Positions 47,115 through 56,431 of a DNA stretch of 64,000 nucleotides are shown piece after piece. The stretch's first letter is position 1, and every line of letters starts with the position of its first letter. Origin of the DNA: Vibrio mexicanus. GTDB lineage: Bacteria; Pseudomonadota; Gammaproteobacteria; Enterobacterales; Vibrionaceae. The translations under genes and the position numbers were made by a program. Below the pieces are notes generated by a model. That model did no database searches. It was not told the origin of the DNA and was given only the letters and a program-made list of their open reading frames with translations. The stretch is from the NCBI RefSeq assembly GCF_001012815.1, contig NZ_JYJP01000068.1, forward strand, positions 1-64,000, written 5' to 3'.

Positions 47115-48979
47115 TTACTTGTTTAGGTAGTCGCGGATAGATTTCTCGATACCTTGCGCATCTAACCCTAGTTCTTGGTGAAGCTCATCTTGGGTGCCCT
47201 GAGCAATAAATTGATCAGGTAATCCGAGGTTCAATACTGGTTTAAGTAGCTTCTCTTTCATCAAAAACTCATTGACACCAGCACCAGCGCCACCTGCAAT
47301 GGCGTTCTCTTCCAGCGTGACAAGCACATCATGCTCATTGGCCAGTTTAGTAATGAGCGCTTCGTCTAGAGGTTTAACAAATCGCATGTCTGCTACTGTC
47401 GCATTGAGTGCTTCAGCCGCCTCGAGTGCATTCGGAAGGAAAGTACCAAAGTTTAGGATCGCGACTTTTTCACCGTCTCTCATCATGCGGCCTTTACCGA
47501 TCTCAAATTCAGTAAACTCAGACTCGATTATCGTGCCCATGCCAGAGCCACGTGGGTAACGCACAGAGCTAGGTCCAGAATGTTTATGGCCTGTATAAAG
47601 CATTTGACGACACTCATTTTCGTCTGCAGGCGTCATGATAGTCAGGTTTGGAATGCAACGCATGAAGCTTAGGTCAAAGGCACCTTGGTGTGTTTGGCCG
47701 TCTGCACCTACCAAGCCTGCACGGTCGATGGCGAACATAACCGGTAGGTTCATGATCGCGATATCGTGAATAAGCTGATCGTAGCCGCGTTGCAAGAAGG
47801 TAGAGTAAATCGCGACAATCGGATTGTTGCCAGCAATTGCCATGCCTGTTGCTAGTGTCACGGCATGCTGCTCTGCAATCGCAACATCAAAGTACTGGCT
47901 TGGGTACTCTTTCGAGAAGCGCACCATGCCCGAACCTTCACGCATTGCCGGTGTGATGGCCATTAGCTTAGGATCTTGCGCAGCCATATCACAAAGGAAG
48001 TCACCGAAGATCTTAGAGAAAGTCGGTTTAGAACCGCTACTCTTTGGAAGCTTGGAGTGGCTTGGATCGAATTTAGGTACGCCATGGTAACCAATTGGAT
48101 CTTTCTCTGCAGGTTCGTAACCTTTGCCTTTCTTGGTCATGATGTGCAGGAACTGTGGGCCTCTTAGTTCGCGCATGTTGCGTAGTGTTTTTACCAGCTC
48201 TACTACATCGTGACCGTCGACTGGGCCAATGTAGTTAAAACCTAGCTCTTCAAACAGAGTGCCCGGTACAACCATACCTTTTAGGTGCTCTTCGGTTCGT
48301 TTCACCAACTCTTTGATTGGCGGAACACCAGAAAGAACCTTTTTACCGCCTTCACGAATCGAGGTGTAAAGGTTGCCTGATAACACTTGAGCAAGGTGGT
48401 TGTTCAAAGCGCCAACGTTTTCTGAGATCGACATTTCATTGTCATTTAGGACAACTAGCATATCTGAGTGCACGTCACCGGCATGGTTCATGCTTCAAAT
48501 GCCATACCAGCGGTGATTGCCCCATCACCAATTACGCTCACTACTTTACGATTTTTGCCTTCTTTTTCAGCACTGATCGCCATACCTAGCGCAGCACTGA
48601 TAGAAGTCGAAGAGTGACCGACAGAAAGGGTGTCGTATTCACTCTCTTCACGCCAAGGGAAAGGATGTAAACCATCCTTCTGGCGAATGGTCGACATTTG
48701 CTCACGGCGACCGGTTAGAATTTTATGCGGGTAGGCTTGATGACCAACATCCCAGATCAGCTGATCAAAAGGGGTATTGTATACATAGTGCAGGGCAACT
48801 GTAAGCTCTACCGTACCTAGCCCCGATGCTAGGTGTCCACTTGATTGACTTACCGAGTTGAGCAGGTAAGTTCGTAGCTCATCACACAGAGTTGGCAGCA
48901 CCTCTTTAGGTAGGCTGCGTAACTCATCGGGTGTATTGGCTATGGCCAGTGTGGGATATTTTGAAATATCAAGGGTCAT
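47115..48979 (-). CDS. dxs: 1-deoxy-D-xylulose-5-phosphate synthase; one frameshift
   Basis: It joins pyruvate and glyceraldehyde-3-phosphate in the first step of the MEP isoprenoid pathway, using thiamine diphosphate. The first frame ends [13 protein letters not shown]; the second begins [18 protein letters not shown]. One missing base (AAGCATG for AAGCAATG, 48491) makes [19 protein letters not shown], the conserved ThDP loop, and 621 residues (E. coli 620). [20 protein letters not shown] and [18 protein letters not shown] are visible. The gene is essential in this pathway, so the break is probably a sequencing error. The order xseB-ispA-dxs forms one operon. Confidence 0.97.
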
Positions 48980-48999
48980 ATAAATGCGCGCTTATTGTG

Positions 49000-49884
49000 T
49001 TAGTTCTTGCGCTCGATGACGTATCGGGCGAATTGTTCAAGTAACTCTGTATTGTAAGGAATTGCTTCTAATGCGTGTAGTGCTTCTTGCAAAAGAGATT
49101 GAGCTTTCTTTTGTGCACCCTCTAATCCTAGCAAAGCTGGATAGGTGCTCTTGTTTAATTCCTCATCAGAACCCTGTGGTTTCCCCAAGGTCTCAGTATC
49201 ACTAATAATATCAAGAATGTCGTCTTGAACCTGAAACGCAAGTCCAATGGCATCGGCAAACTGGTTAAGCTGCGGAAGTACCGCCACGCCCTTTTCGCCA
49301 GCAGCATACGCGCCCAATTGGATTGCACACTTCATTAGAGCGCCAGTTTTGTTACGGTGAACTTCTTTGAGCTCTTCTAATGAAATAGAGCGATTCTCCG
49401 CAGCCAAATCCAATGCTTGTCCAAGGCACATACCTTGCGCGCCTGAAGCTTGAGCAAGTGCTTTGATCATATTGATACGTTGCGGCTCAGCGTTTAGTTC
49501 AAGCTCGCCTTCAGCCAAAATTGTAAATGCTAATGTCTGAAGCGCGTCGCCAGTTAAAATGGCTGTCGCTTCATCAAACTTGATGTGACAAGTGACTTGC
49601 CCGCGGCGCAGATCGTCGTCGTCCATCGCAGGAAGGTCGTCGTGGATCAGAGAGTATGCGTGAATGCACTCAACAGCAGAGGCCGGAGTATCTAAAGCTT
49701 CGTCGCTACAGCCCAGCATATTGCCTGTGATGTAAACCAAAAATGGACGAGCGCGTTTGCCACCAAGTAGCAGGCCATAGCGCATCGCCTCAATAAGCGG
49801 TTGCTGTTGATGCGGTAGCTCGTCTAACCATTTAGCTAGCTGTTGATTGTTTCGCGTTTGATAGGAGGTTAGAGCCTCAATCAT
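49000..49884 (-). CDS. ispA: Farnesyl diphosphate synthase IspA
   Basis: 294 residues. It condenses IPP with DMAPP and GPP to farnesyl diphosphate. Both aspartate-rich motifs are visible: DDLPAMDDDDLRRG and FQVQDDILDIISD. The central KTGALMKCAIQLGAYAAG is typical. It lies 18 bases after xseB and 20 before dxs, so it is in the middle of the operon. Confidence 0.97.
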   Translation of the reverse strand: MIEALTSYQTRNNQQLAKWLDELPHQQQPLIEAMRYGLLLGGKRARPFLVYITGNMLGCSDEALDTPASAVECIHAYSLIHDDLPAMDDDDLRRGQVTCHIKFDEATAILTGDALQTLAFTILAEGELELNAEPQRINMIKALAQASGAQGMCLGQALDLAAENRSISLEELKEVHRNKTGALMKCAIQLGAYAAGEKGVAVLPQLNQFADAIGLAFQVQDDILDIISDTETLGKPQGSDEELNKSTYPALLGLEGAQKKAQSLLQEALHALEAIPYNTELLEQFARYVIERKN

Positions 49885-49902
49885 AGGGGGTACTTTAACT
49901 CA

Positions 49903-50145
49903 TTATTCAGGCTGAGATTCAAAGTCGCTCAGTGGCGTCTCGTCGTCGTTGTTCAACAAAATGCTGACACGTTGCTCCGCATCAGATAGCTTGCCTTGGC
50001 CTGCGCGAGCAAGGGCAATGCCACGCTCGAATTTTTTTAGTGCATCATCAAGGGCAAGGTCACCATTTTCAAGCTGTTCGACTAAGGTGTCTAGCTCTTC
50101 AATAGTTGCCTCGAAAGACATGTTTTCAGGTTTCTTACTTGCCAT
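49903..50145 (-). CDS. xseB: Exodeoxyribonuclease VII small subunit
   Basis: 80 residues. The XseB fold is evident: MSFEATIEELDTLVEQLENGDLALDDALKKFERGIALARAGQGKLSDAEQRVSILL. It pairs with the large subunit XseA (outside this window) to degrade single-stranded DNA. It is the first gene of the xseB-ispA-dxs operon, an order conserved in gammaproteobacteria. Confidence 0.96.
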   Translation of the reverse strand: MASKKPENMSFEATIEELDTLVEQLENGDLALDDALKKFERGIALARAGQGKLSDAEQRVSILLNNDDETPLSDFESQPE

Positions 50146-50446
50146 AATTCTTTCTCATAGGGAGAGATGCACGAAAGTTACCTTAGCCTGTGAGTATGGT
50201 CAAATTTAACCGAGCAAAATTGTCACAAAAATAGAAATCATCACCATGTTTTGAAACATCCTCGGTGTCTAATTGCTGAGAAGCTGCTCTCAATACGCGT
50301 TTTTAAGGTGAAGCAACTATGATTATTGAGGGTCTTTAAGGAATAGTGTGAAGGTAATACCAAATAAAATTCTTAAAGATCTTATGATCTTGCCGATAAT
50401 TAATTTAGTCTAAGAACAGCTTTATATTCAGCATGGGGAGTGCTTT
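50146..50446. other. Intergenic region between xseB and pomA
   Basis: 301 bases between divergent operons, with promoters for both. I see no flagellar sigma-28 or sigma-54 site that I would trust, and no RNA-like structure. Nothing is assigned except the GGGGAG site in front of pomA. Confidence 0.4.
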
Positions 50447-51209
50447 GTGGATTTAGCAACGCTATTAGGCCTGATAGGTGGTTTCGCTTTCGTAATTATG
50501 GCGATGGTTCTAGGGGGCAGCATTTCGATGTTTATCGATACCGTATCGATTCTCATCGTAGTGGGCGGTTCAACCTTTGTTGTATTGATGAAATTTACCA
50601 TGGGGCAGTTTTTCGCATCGTTTAAGATTGCCGGAAAAGCTTCATGTTTAAGGCAGACGAGCCAGAAGACCTGATTGCTAAAGTGGTTGAGATGGCAGAC
50701 GCTGCACGTAAAGGTGGCTTCCTAGCTTTAGAAGAGATGGAAATTACCAACAGCTTTATGCAAAAAGGCATCGACTTGCTGGTGGATGGCCATGATGCGG
50801 ATGTGGTTCGTGCGGCATTGCAAAAAGACATTGCATTAACCGATGAGCGTCATGAGTTTGGTACTGCAGTATTTCGCGCCTTTGGTGATGTAGCCCAGCG
50901 ATGGGTATGATCGGTACACTGGTTGGTCTGGTTGCGATGCTTTCCAACATGGATGACCCGAAAGCGATCGGTCCTGCGATGGCGGTAGCGCTTTTAACAA
51001 CACTTTACGGTGCGATTCTTGCCAACATGGTGTTCTTCCCAATTGCCGACAAACTGTCGCTTCGTCGTGAACAAGAAACTCTGAACCGTCGTCTGGTGAT
51101 GGATGGTGTACTGGCTATTCAAGACGGCCAAAACCCTCGTGTTATCGACAGCTACCTGAAGAATTACCTGAATGAAGGTAAGCGTGCTCTAGATATCGAT
51201 AACGAGTAA
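50447..51209 (+). CDS. pomA: Na+-driven flagellar motor stator PomA; two frameshifts
   Basis: The GTG at 50447 with GGGGAG upstream begins MDLATLLGLIGGFAFVIMAMVLGGS, the PomA N-terminus. Three frames hold consecutive parts. One missing T near 50641 (AGCTTCATG for AGCTTTCATG) gives GKAFMFKADEPEDLIAKVVE. One missing C near 50894 (GCCCAGCG for GCCCCAGCG) gives FGDVAPAMGMIGTLVGLVAML. The repaired length is 254 residues (V. alginolyticus PomA 253). Four TM helices and the charged cytoplasmic loop that contacts FliG are present. With PomB it forms the Na+ channel of the polar flagellar motor. Both breaks lie in homopolymer runs. Confidence 0.95.
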
Positions 51210-51220
51210 GGGGAGACGCG

Positions 51221-52161
51221 ATGGAAGAAGAAAAGTGTAAATGTCCCCTCCCGGCCTTCCTGCATGGATGGGTACATTTGCTGACTTGATGGCACTGTTG
51301 ATGTGTTTCTTTGTACTGCTACTCTCGTTTTCTGAGATGGATGTACTGAAGTTTAAACAGATTGCTGGCTCCATGAAGTTCGCGTTTGGTGTTCAAAACC
51401 GTTTGGAAGTGAAAGACATTCCAAAAGGGACCAGTGTGATTGCGCAGGAGTTTCGCCCAGGTCGACCAGAGCCAACTCCGATTGACGTTATCATGCAGCA
51501 AACGATTGATATTACGCAGCAAACTTTAGAGTTTCACGAAGGTGAGTCTGACCGAGCGGGTGGTACTCAGCGTGATCAAGGTAAGATGACCGGCGGTCAA
51601 TCACCAGATACCTCCACTCAGAACAACCAAAACTCAGAATCGGACAGCCAGCAAACTCAAGCGGCTGAACTCTCGGAAGAGCTTGAAACTTTGATGGAAA
51701 GCATCAAGAAGGCGCTCGAGCGAGAAATTGAACAAGGGGCGATCGAAGTGGAGAACTTGGGTCAGCAGATTGTTATTCGTATTCGTGAAAAAGGCGCGTT
51801 CCCTGAAGGTTCGGCATTCTTACAACCAAAATTCCGTCCTTTGGTCCGTCAAATCGCAGATTTGGTAAAAGATGTACCAGGTATTGTACGTATCTCAGGC
51901 CATACCGATGATCAGCGTTTGGACTCAGAATTGTATCGTTCAAATTGGGATCTATCCTCACAGCGAGCTGTATCGGTCGCGCAGGAGATGGAGAAAGTTC
52001 GTGGATTCTCTCATCAGAGGCTACGTGTACGAGGTATGGCAGACACCGCGCCACTTGGCCCAAATGATACCGAGGCGCAACGTTCTCGAAACCGACGGGT
52101 TGAGATTAGTATCATGCAAGGAGAGCCGCTCTACAGCGACGAAGTCCCAAGCATTCAGTAA
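51221..52161 (+). CDS. pomB: Na+-driven flagellar motor stator PomB; one frameshift
   Basis: The true start is the ATG at 51221 (GGGGAGACGCG upstream), not the internal one at 51241. One missing C in the run at 51243-51246 gives MEEEKCKCPPPGLPAWMGTFADLMALLMCFFVLLLSFSE, whose TM Asp22 (FADL) is the Na+-binding residue. The repaired length is 313 residues (V. alginolyticus 315). The plug region, a Gln/Asn/Ser-rich linker, and the OmpA-like peptidoglycan-binding domain (ISGHTDDQ ... SQRAVSVAQEM ... RSRNRRVEISI) follow. It is the last gene of the pomAB operon, with a terminator. Confidence 0.96.
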
Positions 52162-52169
52162 ATTAGATT

Positions 52170-52196
52170 AGGCGAGCCGTGTGCTCGCCTTTTTTC
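52170..52196 (+). terminator. Terminator of pomAB
   Basis: An 8-bp perfect stem AGGCGAGC / GCTCGCCT with a 5-base loop and a T run, 8 bases after the stop. Confidence 0.94.
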
Positions 52197-52333
52197 TAAC
52201 CGCTTCATCATGTATAATCTTGCGCCCTTAGTGGTCAAAGACGACTATGCTGTAAAAAAGAACCGTCCAAATTGGGAATGATTTTGAGCGGTAGTTGACG
52301 CCGAATCTCACGGCAAGCCTTGTGAAGTGAATT

Positions 52334-53781
52334 ATGAAATTTATTGTAAAACCCCATCCGGAAATTTTTGTTAAAAGTGAATCAGTGCGTAAGCGTTTCA
52401 CAAGGATCCTTGAGTGCAACATTCGAATCATCATTCAGCGTCGTACAGAGTCTGTCGCGGTATTCAACCGTCGTGACCACATCGAAGTAACCGCACAAAG
52501 CGATGAGTTCTACAACGAAGTGTTGGAGATCTTGACGCACACCCCGGGTATTCACCACGTACTAGAAGTTCAGCAGTCAGACTTTACGGACATGCACGAC
52601 ATCTTCGAGCAAGTGTTGGTGCTGAACCGTGAAAAAATTGAAAACAAGACATTCGTGGTTCGTGCTAAACGCCGTGGTAAGCATGACTTCACCTCTATCG
52701 AGCTTGAGCGCTACGTTGGTGGCGGCCTGAACCAAGCGGTAGAGAGTGCGAAAGTAAAACTTTCTAAACCCGATGTCACCGTAAACATCGAAGTAGCAAG
52801 CGACAAGCTAAACCAGATCATTGCGCGTTATAAAGGCCTAGGTGGCTTCCCTCTGGGTACCCAAGAAGATGTACTTAGTCTTATTTCTGGCGGTTTTGAT
52901 TCAGGCGTTTCTAGCTACCTACACATCAAACGCGGTTCGAAAACCCATTACTGCTTCTTCAACCTAGGCGGCCCAGCGCATGAAATCGGCGTTAAGCAAG
53001 TATCGCACTACTTGTGGAACAAGTATGGCTCATCCGCCAAGGTGAAATTCCTTGCGGTCGATTTCGAGCCAGTTGTGGCTGAGATTCTAGAGAAAGTCGA
53101 CGACGGCCAAATGGGCGTTGTGCTTAAGCGTATGTTTATGCGCGCTGGTGGCATGCTGGCTGAGAAATTTGGTATTCAGGCTCTTGTTACGGGTGAAGCG
53201 CTAGGTCAGGTTTCAAGCCAGACGTTAACTAACCTTCGTCATATTGATGGTGTCACGGATACGTTAATCCTTCGTCCACTGATCAACTGGGATAAAGAAG
53301 ATATCATCGATCTTGCTCGTGAAATTGGCACGGAAGATTTTGCTAAGACGATGCCAGAATACTGCGGTGTGATCTCTAAGAAACCAACAGTAAAAGCGGT
53401 GAAAGAGAAGCTTGAAGCAGAAGAAGCGAAATTCGACTTTGAAGTGCTTGAGCAAGTAGTTCGCGATGCACGCATGATCGACATTCGTGAAATCGAAAAA
53501 GAGAGCCAACAAGCTGCGCCAGAAGTTGAGCAAGTAACGGCGGTTGAAGAGCACGCAGTGGTATTGGATATTCGTAGCCTGAAGAGGAAGACGATAGCCC
53601 ACTGGAAATTGAAGGCGTGGAAGTGACACACATTCCATTCTTCCGTTTAGCAACTAAGTTTGGCGACTTAGATCAGAGCCGCACCTACCTGTTGTACTGT
53701 GACCGTGGCGTAATGAGCCGCTTGCAAGCGCTGTATCTGCAAGAACAAGGCTTCAATAACGTAAAAGTGTATCGCCCATAA
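52334..53781 (+). CDS. thiI: tRNA 4-thiouridine / thiamine thiazole sulfurtransferase ThiI; one frameshift
   Basis: The THUMP domain (about residues 60-165) and the PP-loop ATPase ([14 protein letters not shown]) are in the first frame. The rhodanese domain is split. At 53581 the frame ends ...[17 protein letters not shown]. One missing G (CTGAAG for CTGGAAG) gives [69 protein letters not shown]. This restores the catalytic Cys (LLYCDRG) and 482 residues, exactly the E. coli length. It makes s4U8 in tRNA and supplies sulfur for thiamine. Probably a sequencing error. Confidence 0.97.
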
Positions 53782-53805
53782 TTAACTGCTTTTACGTATG
53801 ATTGT

Positions 53806-53842
53806 AAAGCGTAAGCTGATAAGTTCAGCTTGCGCTTTTTTA
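53806..53842 (+). terminator. Terminator of thiI
   Basis: A stem of 13 pairs (AAGCGTAAGCTGA with TCAGCTTGCGCTT, one G:U) around a short loop, followed by T6. Confidence 0.9.
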
Positions 53843-53864
53843 TTGGTTGAAGTTCATGAGTTAC

Positions 53865-54171
53865 TAGGGCGTGTTGCTCTTTCGAGGTTAAATTTTGTTC
53901 GGATGGGGACGCCTAGTCAAAATCGTTTTAGGCACGGCGAAGACTGTGTAGCCTAGTCATTCTAAGCAAATAGTCTTCAACAAAGCATAAAACGATTTTA
54001 GTCCGGGGCGCGCAGCCGAACCCTTCGGGCAGCCTTTGTGGTTCATTTCTACTGCGTTATCGGCTTCTCATGTAGCTAGCTACACATCAAAGCCTCTGCC
54101 TTGTATCTGTTCGTTAATAAGAAAGCCCACAAGGTGCTGCAAAAATCAGCTCGAAAGATCAACACGCCCTA
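53865..54171. repeat. MITE-like element, family A copy 2 (307 bp)
   Basis: It begins TAGGGCGTGTTGCTCTTTCG and ends in the inverted complement (CGAAAGATCAACACGCCCTA); 21 of the first 22 positions match. It is about 40 bases longer than copy 1 owing to three internal segments (GGATGGGGACGCCTAGTC, TCCGGGGCGCGCAG, TCTGTTCGTTAATAAG). Much of it can fold into a long imperfect hairpin. It lies between thiI and gcvB with no gene inside. Confidence 0.9.
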
Positions 54172-54183
54172 AAATGCGGACAT

Positions 54184-54400
54184 AAAAAAACACCGCCCAT
54201 GTAGGCGGTGCTAAAGAATTTGACAGACAGGTCAAAATACAGGAAGTATGGACCTCACCAGTAGTAGAGAACACGCTCTAGTATCTTGGCAAGATCTTGG
54301 TAGAAATCTACCGAACTCGAAATACGAGTTTGCAAACACAACATCGTAACCAGAGCCAATTGATTCTAGAGAGAATCAAGCCGTTCAGGCTCTCGTTACG
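54184..54400 (-). ncRNA. gcvB: GcvB small regulatory RNA
   Basis: The sequence on the minus strand matches E. coli GcvB in its conserved parts and in order. It has a G/U-rich seed GGTTACGATGTTGTGTTTGC, then ACTTCCTGTATTTTGACCTGTCTGTC, then the terminator stem CACCGCC / GGCGGTG with a T7 tail. It is about 217 bases (E. coli 205). It lies head-to-head with gcvA, as in enterobacteria. GcvB binds Hfq and silences many amino-acid and peptide transporter mRNAs. The start is placed from the promoter and is approximate. Confidence 0.93.
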
Positions 54401-54406
54401 GGGTGA

Positions 54407-54435
54407 AATATAGAATTTCTCTAGCCGCTAGACAA
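54407..54435 (-). promoter_or_regulatory. Promoter of gcvB
   Basis: On the minus strand, TTGTCT (54435-54430), a 17-base spacer and TATATT (54412-54407) predict a start near 54400. GcvA is expected to bind in this gcvA-gcvB intergenic region; I could not define its site. Confidence 0.65.
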
Positions 54436-54492
54436 TCGACAAATTATAATACTTCAGATTAAAAAAACTAATGGTTGTTACTGGGTGTTTCT

Positions 54493-55401
54493 ATGTCAAG
54501 AAGATTACCGCCACTAAACTCGTTAAAAGTGTTCGAAGCCGCTGCTCGCCACTTGAGCTTTACTCGCGCTGCCGAAGAGTTGTTCGTGACTCAGGCGGCG
54601 GTCAGTCATCAAATCAAAGCCTTAGAAGAGTTTCTAGGGTTAAAGCTCTTTCGTCGTCGCAACCGTTCATTATTGTTAACCGAGGAAGGTCAAAGCTACT
54701 TCCTTGATATCAAAGACATCTTCACATCATTGGCTGAAGCGACAGATAAGGTACTCGAGCGCAGTGAGAAAGGGGCGCTGACCATCAGTTTGCCGCCAAG
54801 TTTTGCGATTCAGTGGTTAGTGCCTCGCCTAGCAGACTTTAATCAGCAAGAGCCTGATATTGATGTCAGAATCAAAGCCGTGGATATGGATGAAGGCTCG
54901 TTGACCGATGACGTTGATGTAGCGATTTACTATGGGCGAGGTAACTGGCCTGGCTTAAGAGCCGACAAATTGTATCAAGAGTTCCTGATCCCGCTTTGTT
55001 CACCAGCGCTTCTGCTTGGCAGTAAACCATTAGAATCTCTAACCGATCTTAAGCAGCATACACTCCTTCACGACACCTCAAGAAAAGATTGGAAGCAGTT
55101 TGCTAAACAAAACCACTTAGAAGGCCTTAACGTCAATCACGGCCCTATCTTTAGCCACTCGACTATGGTGTTGCAAGCGGCAGCTCACGGACAAGGTGTT
55201 GCGTTGGGTAATAACGTGTTAGCGCAGCCTGAGATGGAAGCCGGACGATTGATTGCGCCATTTGATGAGATGCTGGTGACCAAGAACGCTTTCTATGTTG
55301 TTTGCCATGAGAAACAAGCGGATACAGGCCGAATAGCGACTTTCCGAGATTGGATGCTCGCCAAAGCACAAAAAGAACAAGAGGAGTTATTGGATGACTG
55401 A
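54493..55401 (+). CDS. gcvA: LysR-type regulator GcvA
   Basis: The ATG at 54493 gives MSRRLPPLNSLKVFEAAARHLSFTRAAEELFVTQAAVSHQIKALEEFLG, the GcvA N-terminal HTH, and 302 residues. An in-frame upstream TTG at 54475 is not used. The effector-binding domain has ISLPPSFAIQWLVPRLADFNQQEPDIDVRI. It controls the glycine cleavage genes and gcvB. It overlaps the hydrolase start by 8 bases and begins a cluster running to rlmM. Confidence 0.96.
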   Translation: MSRRLPPLNSLKVFEAAARHLSFTRAAEELFVTQAAVSHQIKALEEFLGLKLFRRRNRSLLLTEEGQSYFLDIKDIFTSLAEATDKVLERSEKGALTISLPPSFAIQWLVPRLADFNQQEPDIDVRIKAVDMDEGSLTDDVDVAIYYGRGNWPGLRADKLYQEFLIPLCSPALLLGSKPLESLTDLKQHTLLHDTSRKDWKQFAKQNHLEGLNVNHGPIFSHSTMVLQAAAHGQGVALGNNVLAQPEMEAGRLIAPFDEMLVTKNAFYVVCHEKQADTGRIATFRDWMLAKAQKEQEELLDD

Positions 55402-56023
55402 TTTCATCGTTGATGGCGACCAGAATAGTCCGCTGTTTATATTTGCACACGGTGCGGGTGCAGGGATGGACCATGCTTTTATGGAGCAAGTTGCCAAAGG
55501 ATTGACTGCAAAAGGTATCAAAGTGGTTCGCTTCAACTTCCCCTATATGGTGAAGCGTGCGGAAGATGGGAAAAAACGCCCACCAGATCGCGCGCCAAAA
55601 CTGTTAGCCGCATTTGAAGAGGTCATTGAGCAGTTCGCCGATTCACCTGTCGTGATTGGCGGGAAATCAATGGGTGGCCGAATGGCCAGTTTGCTCCAAG
55701 ACCATGACAAGGTTGCTGGCACAGCTTGTTTAGGCTTCCCATTTCACCCTCCAGGTAAGCCAGAAAACTACAAAGGTGCCCACTTGGCTGAGTTGTCTAA
55801 GCCATGCCTAATTTTACAAGGCGAGAGAGACACCTTTGGTACCAAAGCTGAGTTTGAAGGATTTGAGTTGTCAGACTCTGTTTCAGTCTCTTTTCTCGAT
55901 GATGGCGATCATAGCTTCAAGCCTCGCAAGCGTTCAGGTTTTACTGAAGAAGGCAATATTGCGGCCTGCATAGAGCGGCTAAGTGCCTTTATTTTTGAGG
56001 TAAATAGCTCTCAGAGCTTATGA
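55394..56023 (+). CDS. Alpha/beta hydrolase, KANL3/dienelactone-like
   Basis: A 209-residue cytoplasmic protein. LFIFAHGAGAGMDHAFM forms the oxyanion region and VVIGGKSMGGRMASLL carries the nucleophile Ser. DDGDHSFKPRKRSG supplies the catalytic His; Asp lies in LILQGERDTFG. It resembles the small alpha/beta hydrolases of the KANL3/Tex30 type; substrate unknown. The start overlaps gcvA by 8 bases and the stop overlaps ygdD by 4, so it is co-translated. In E. coli, gcvA is followed directly by ygdD, so this gene is an insertion in that order. Confidence 0.9.
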   Translation: MTDFIVDGDQNSPLFIFAHGAGAGMDHAFMEQVAKGLTAKGIKVVRFNFPYMVKRAEDGKKRPPDRAPKLLAAFEEVIEQFADSPVVIGGKSMGGRMASLLQDHDKVAGTACLGFPFHPPGKPENYKGAHLAELSKPCLILQGERDTFGTKAEFEGFELSDSVSVSFLDDGDHSFKPRKRSGFTEEGNIAACIERLSAFIFEVNSSQSL

Positions 56024-56418
56024 GGAATAGCAGGGTGAATAAAAGTAAGTGGTTACTATTTTTCTGTGGTCTGTTTGGTTTGAGCGGTGTCGCACTGGGT
56101 GCATTTGCCGCGCACGGTTTAAAGGCGACATTGCCACCTTATTTGATCGATGTATTTAATACCGGCGTTCTTTATCAGTTCATTCATTTGTTCGCGATTG
56201 GGCTGTGTGCGGTGCTGATTCAACTCAATTTACCCGCGAAAGCGCAAAAGTATTTTTTCAACGCGGCAATTTGCTTTATCATCGGCATCTTTTGTTTTAG
56301 TGGCAGTCTCTACGCTTTGGCGCTAACCGGAATAAAATGGTTTGGACCCATCACTCCGTTGGGTGGGCTAACCTTTATGATAGGTTGGGGCTGTTCGCTT
56401 ACGCAGCAACACAAATAA
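56020..56418 (+). CDS. ygdD: DUF423 (YgdD family) inner-membrane protein
   Basis: 132 residues with four hydrophobic helices and the DUF423 signature GLSGVALGAFAAHGLKA near the N-terminus and WFGPITPLGGLTFMIGWG near the end. Function unknown. It sits between the hydrolase and rlmM, in the conserved gcvA-ygdD-rlmM order. Confidence 0.92.
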   Translation: MRNSRVNKSKWLLFFCGLFGLSGVALGAFAAHGLKATLPPYLIDVFNTGVLYQFIHLFAIGLCAVLIQLNLPAKAQKYFFNAAICFIIGIFCFSGSLYALALTGIKWFGPITPLGGLTFMIGWGCSLTQQHK

Positions 56419-56431
56419 ACGAGGTTAACAA

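Noticed and set aside
50447..51209. pomA decay, suggesting a non-motile strain
   Set aside because: Both breaks are one-base losses in homopolymers, pomB shows the same type, and the rest of the sequence is fully conserved. Loss of motility is not supported.
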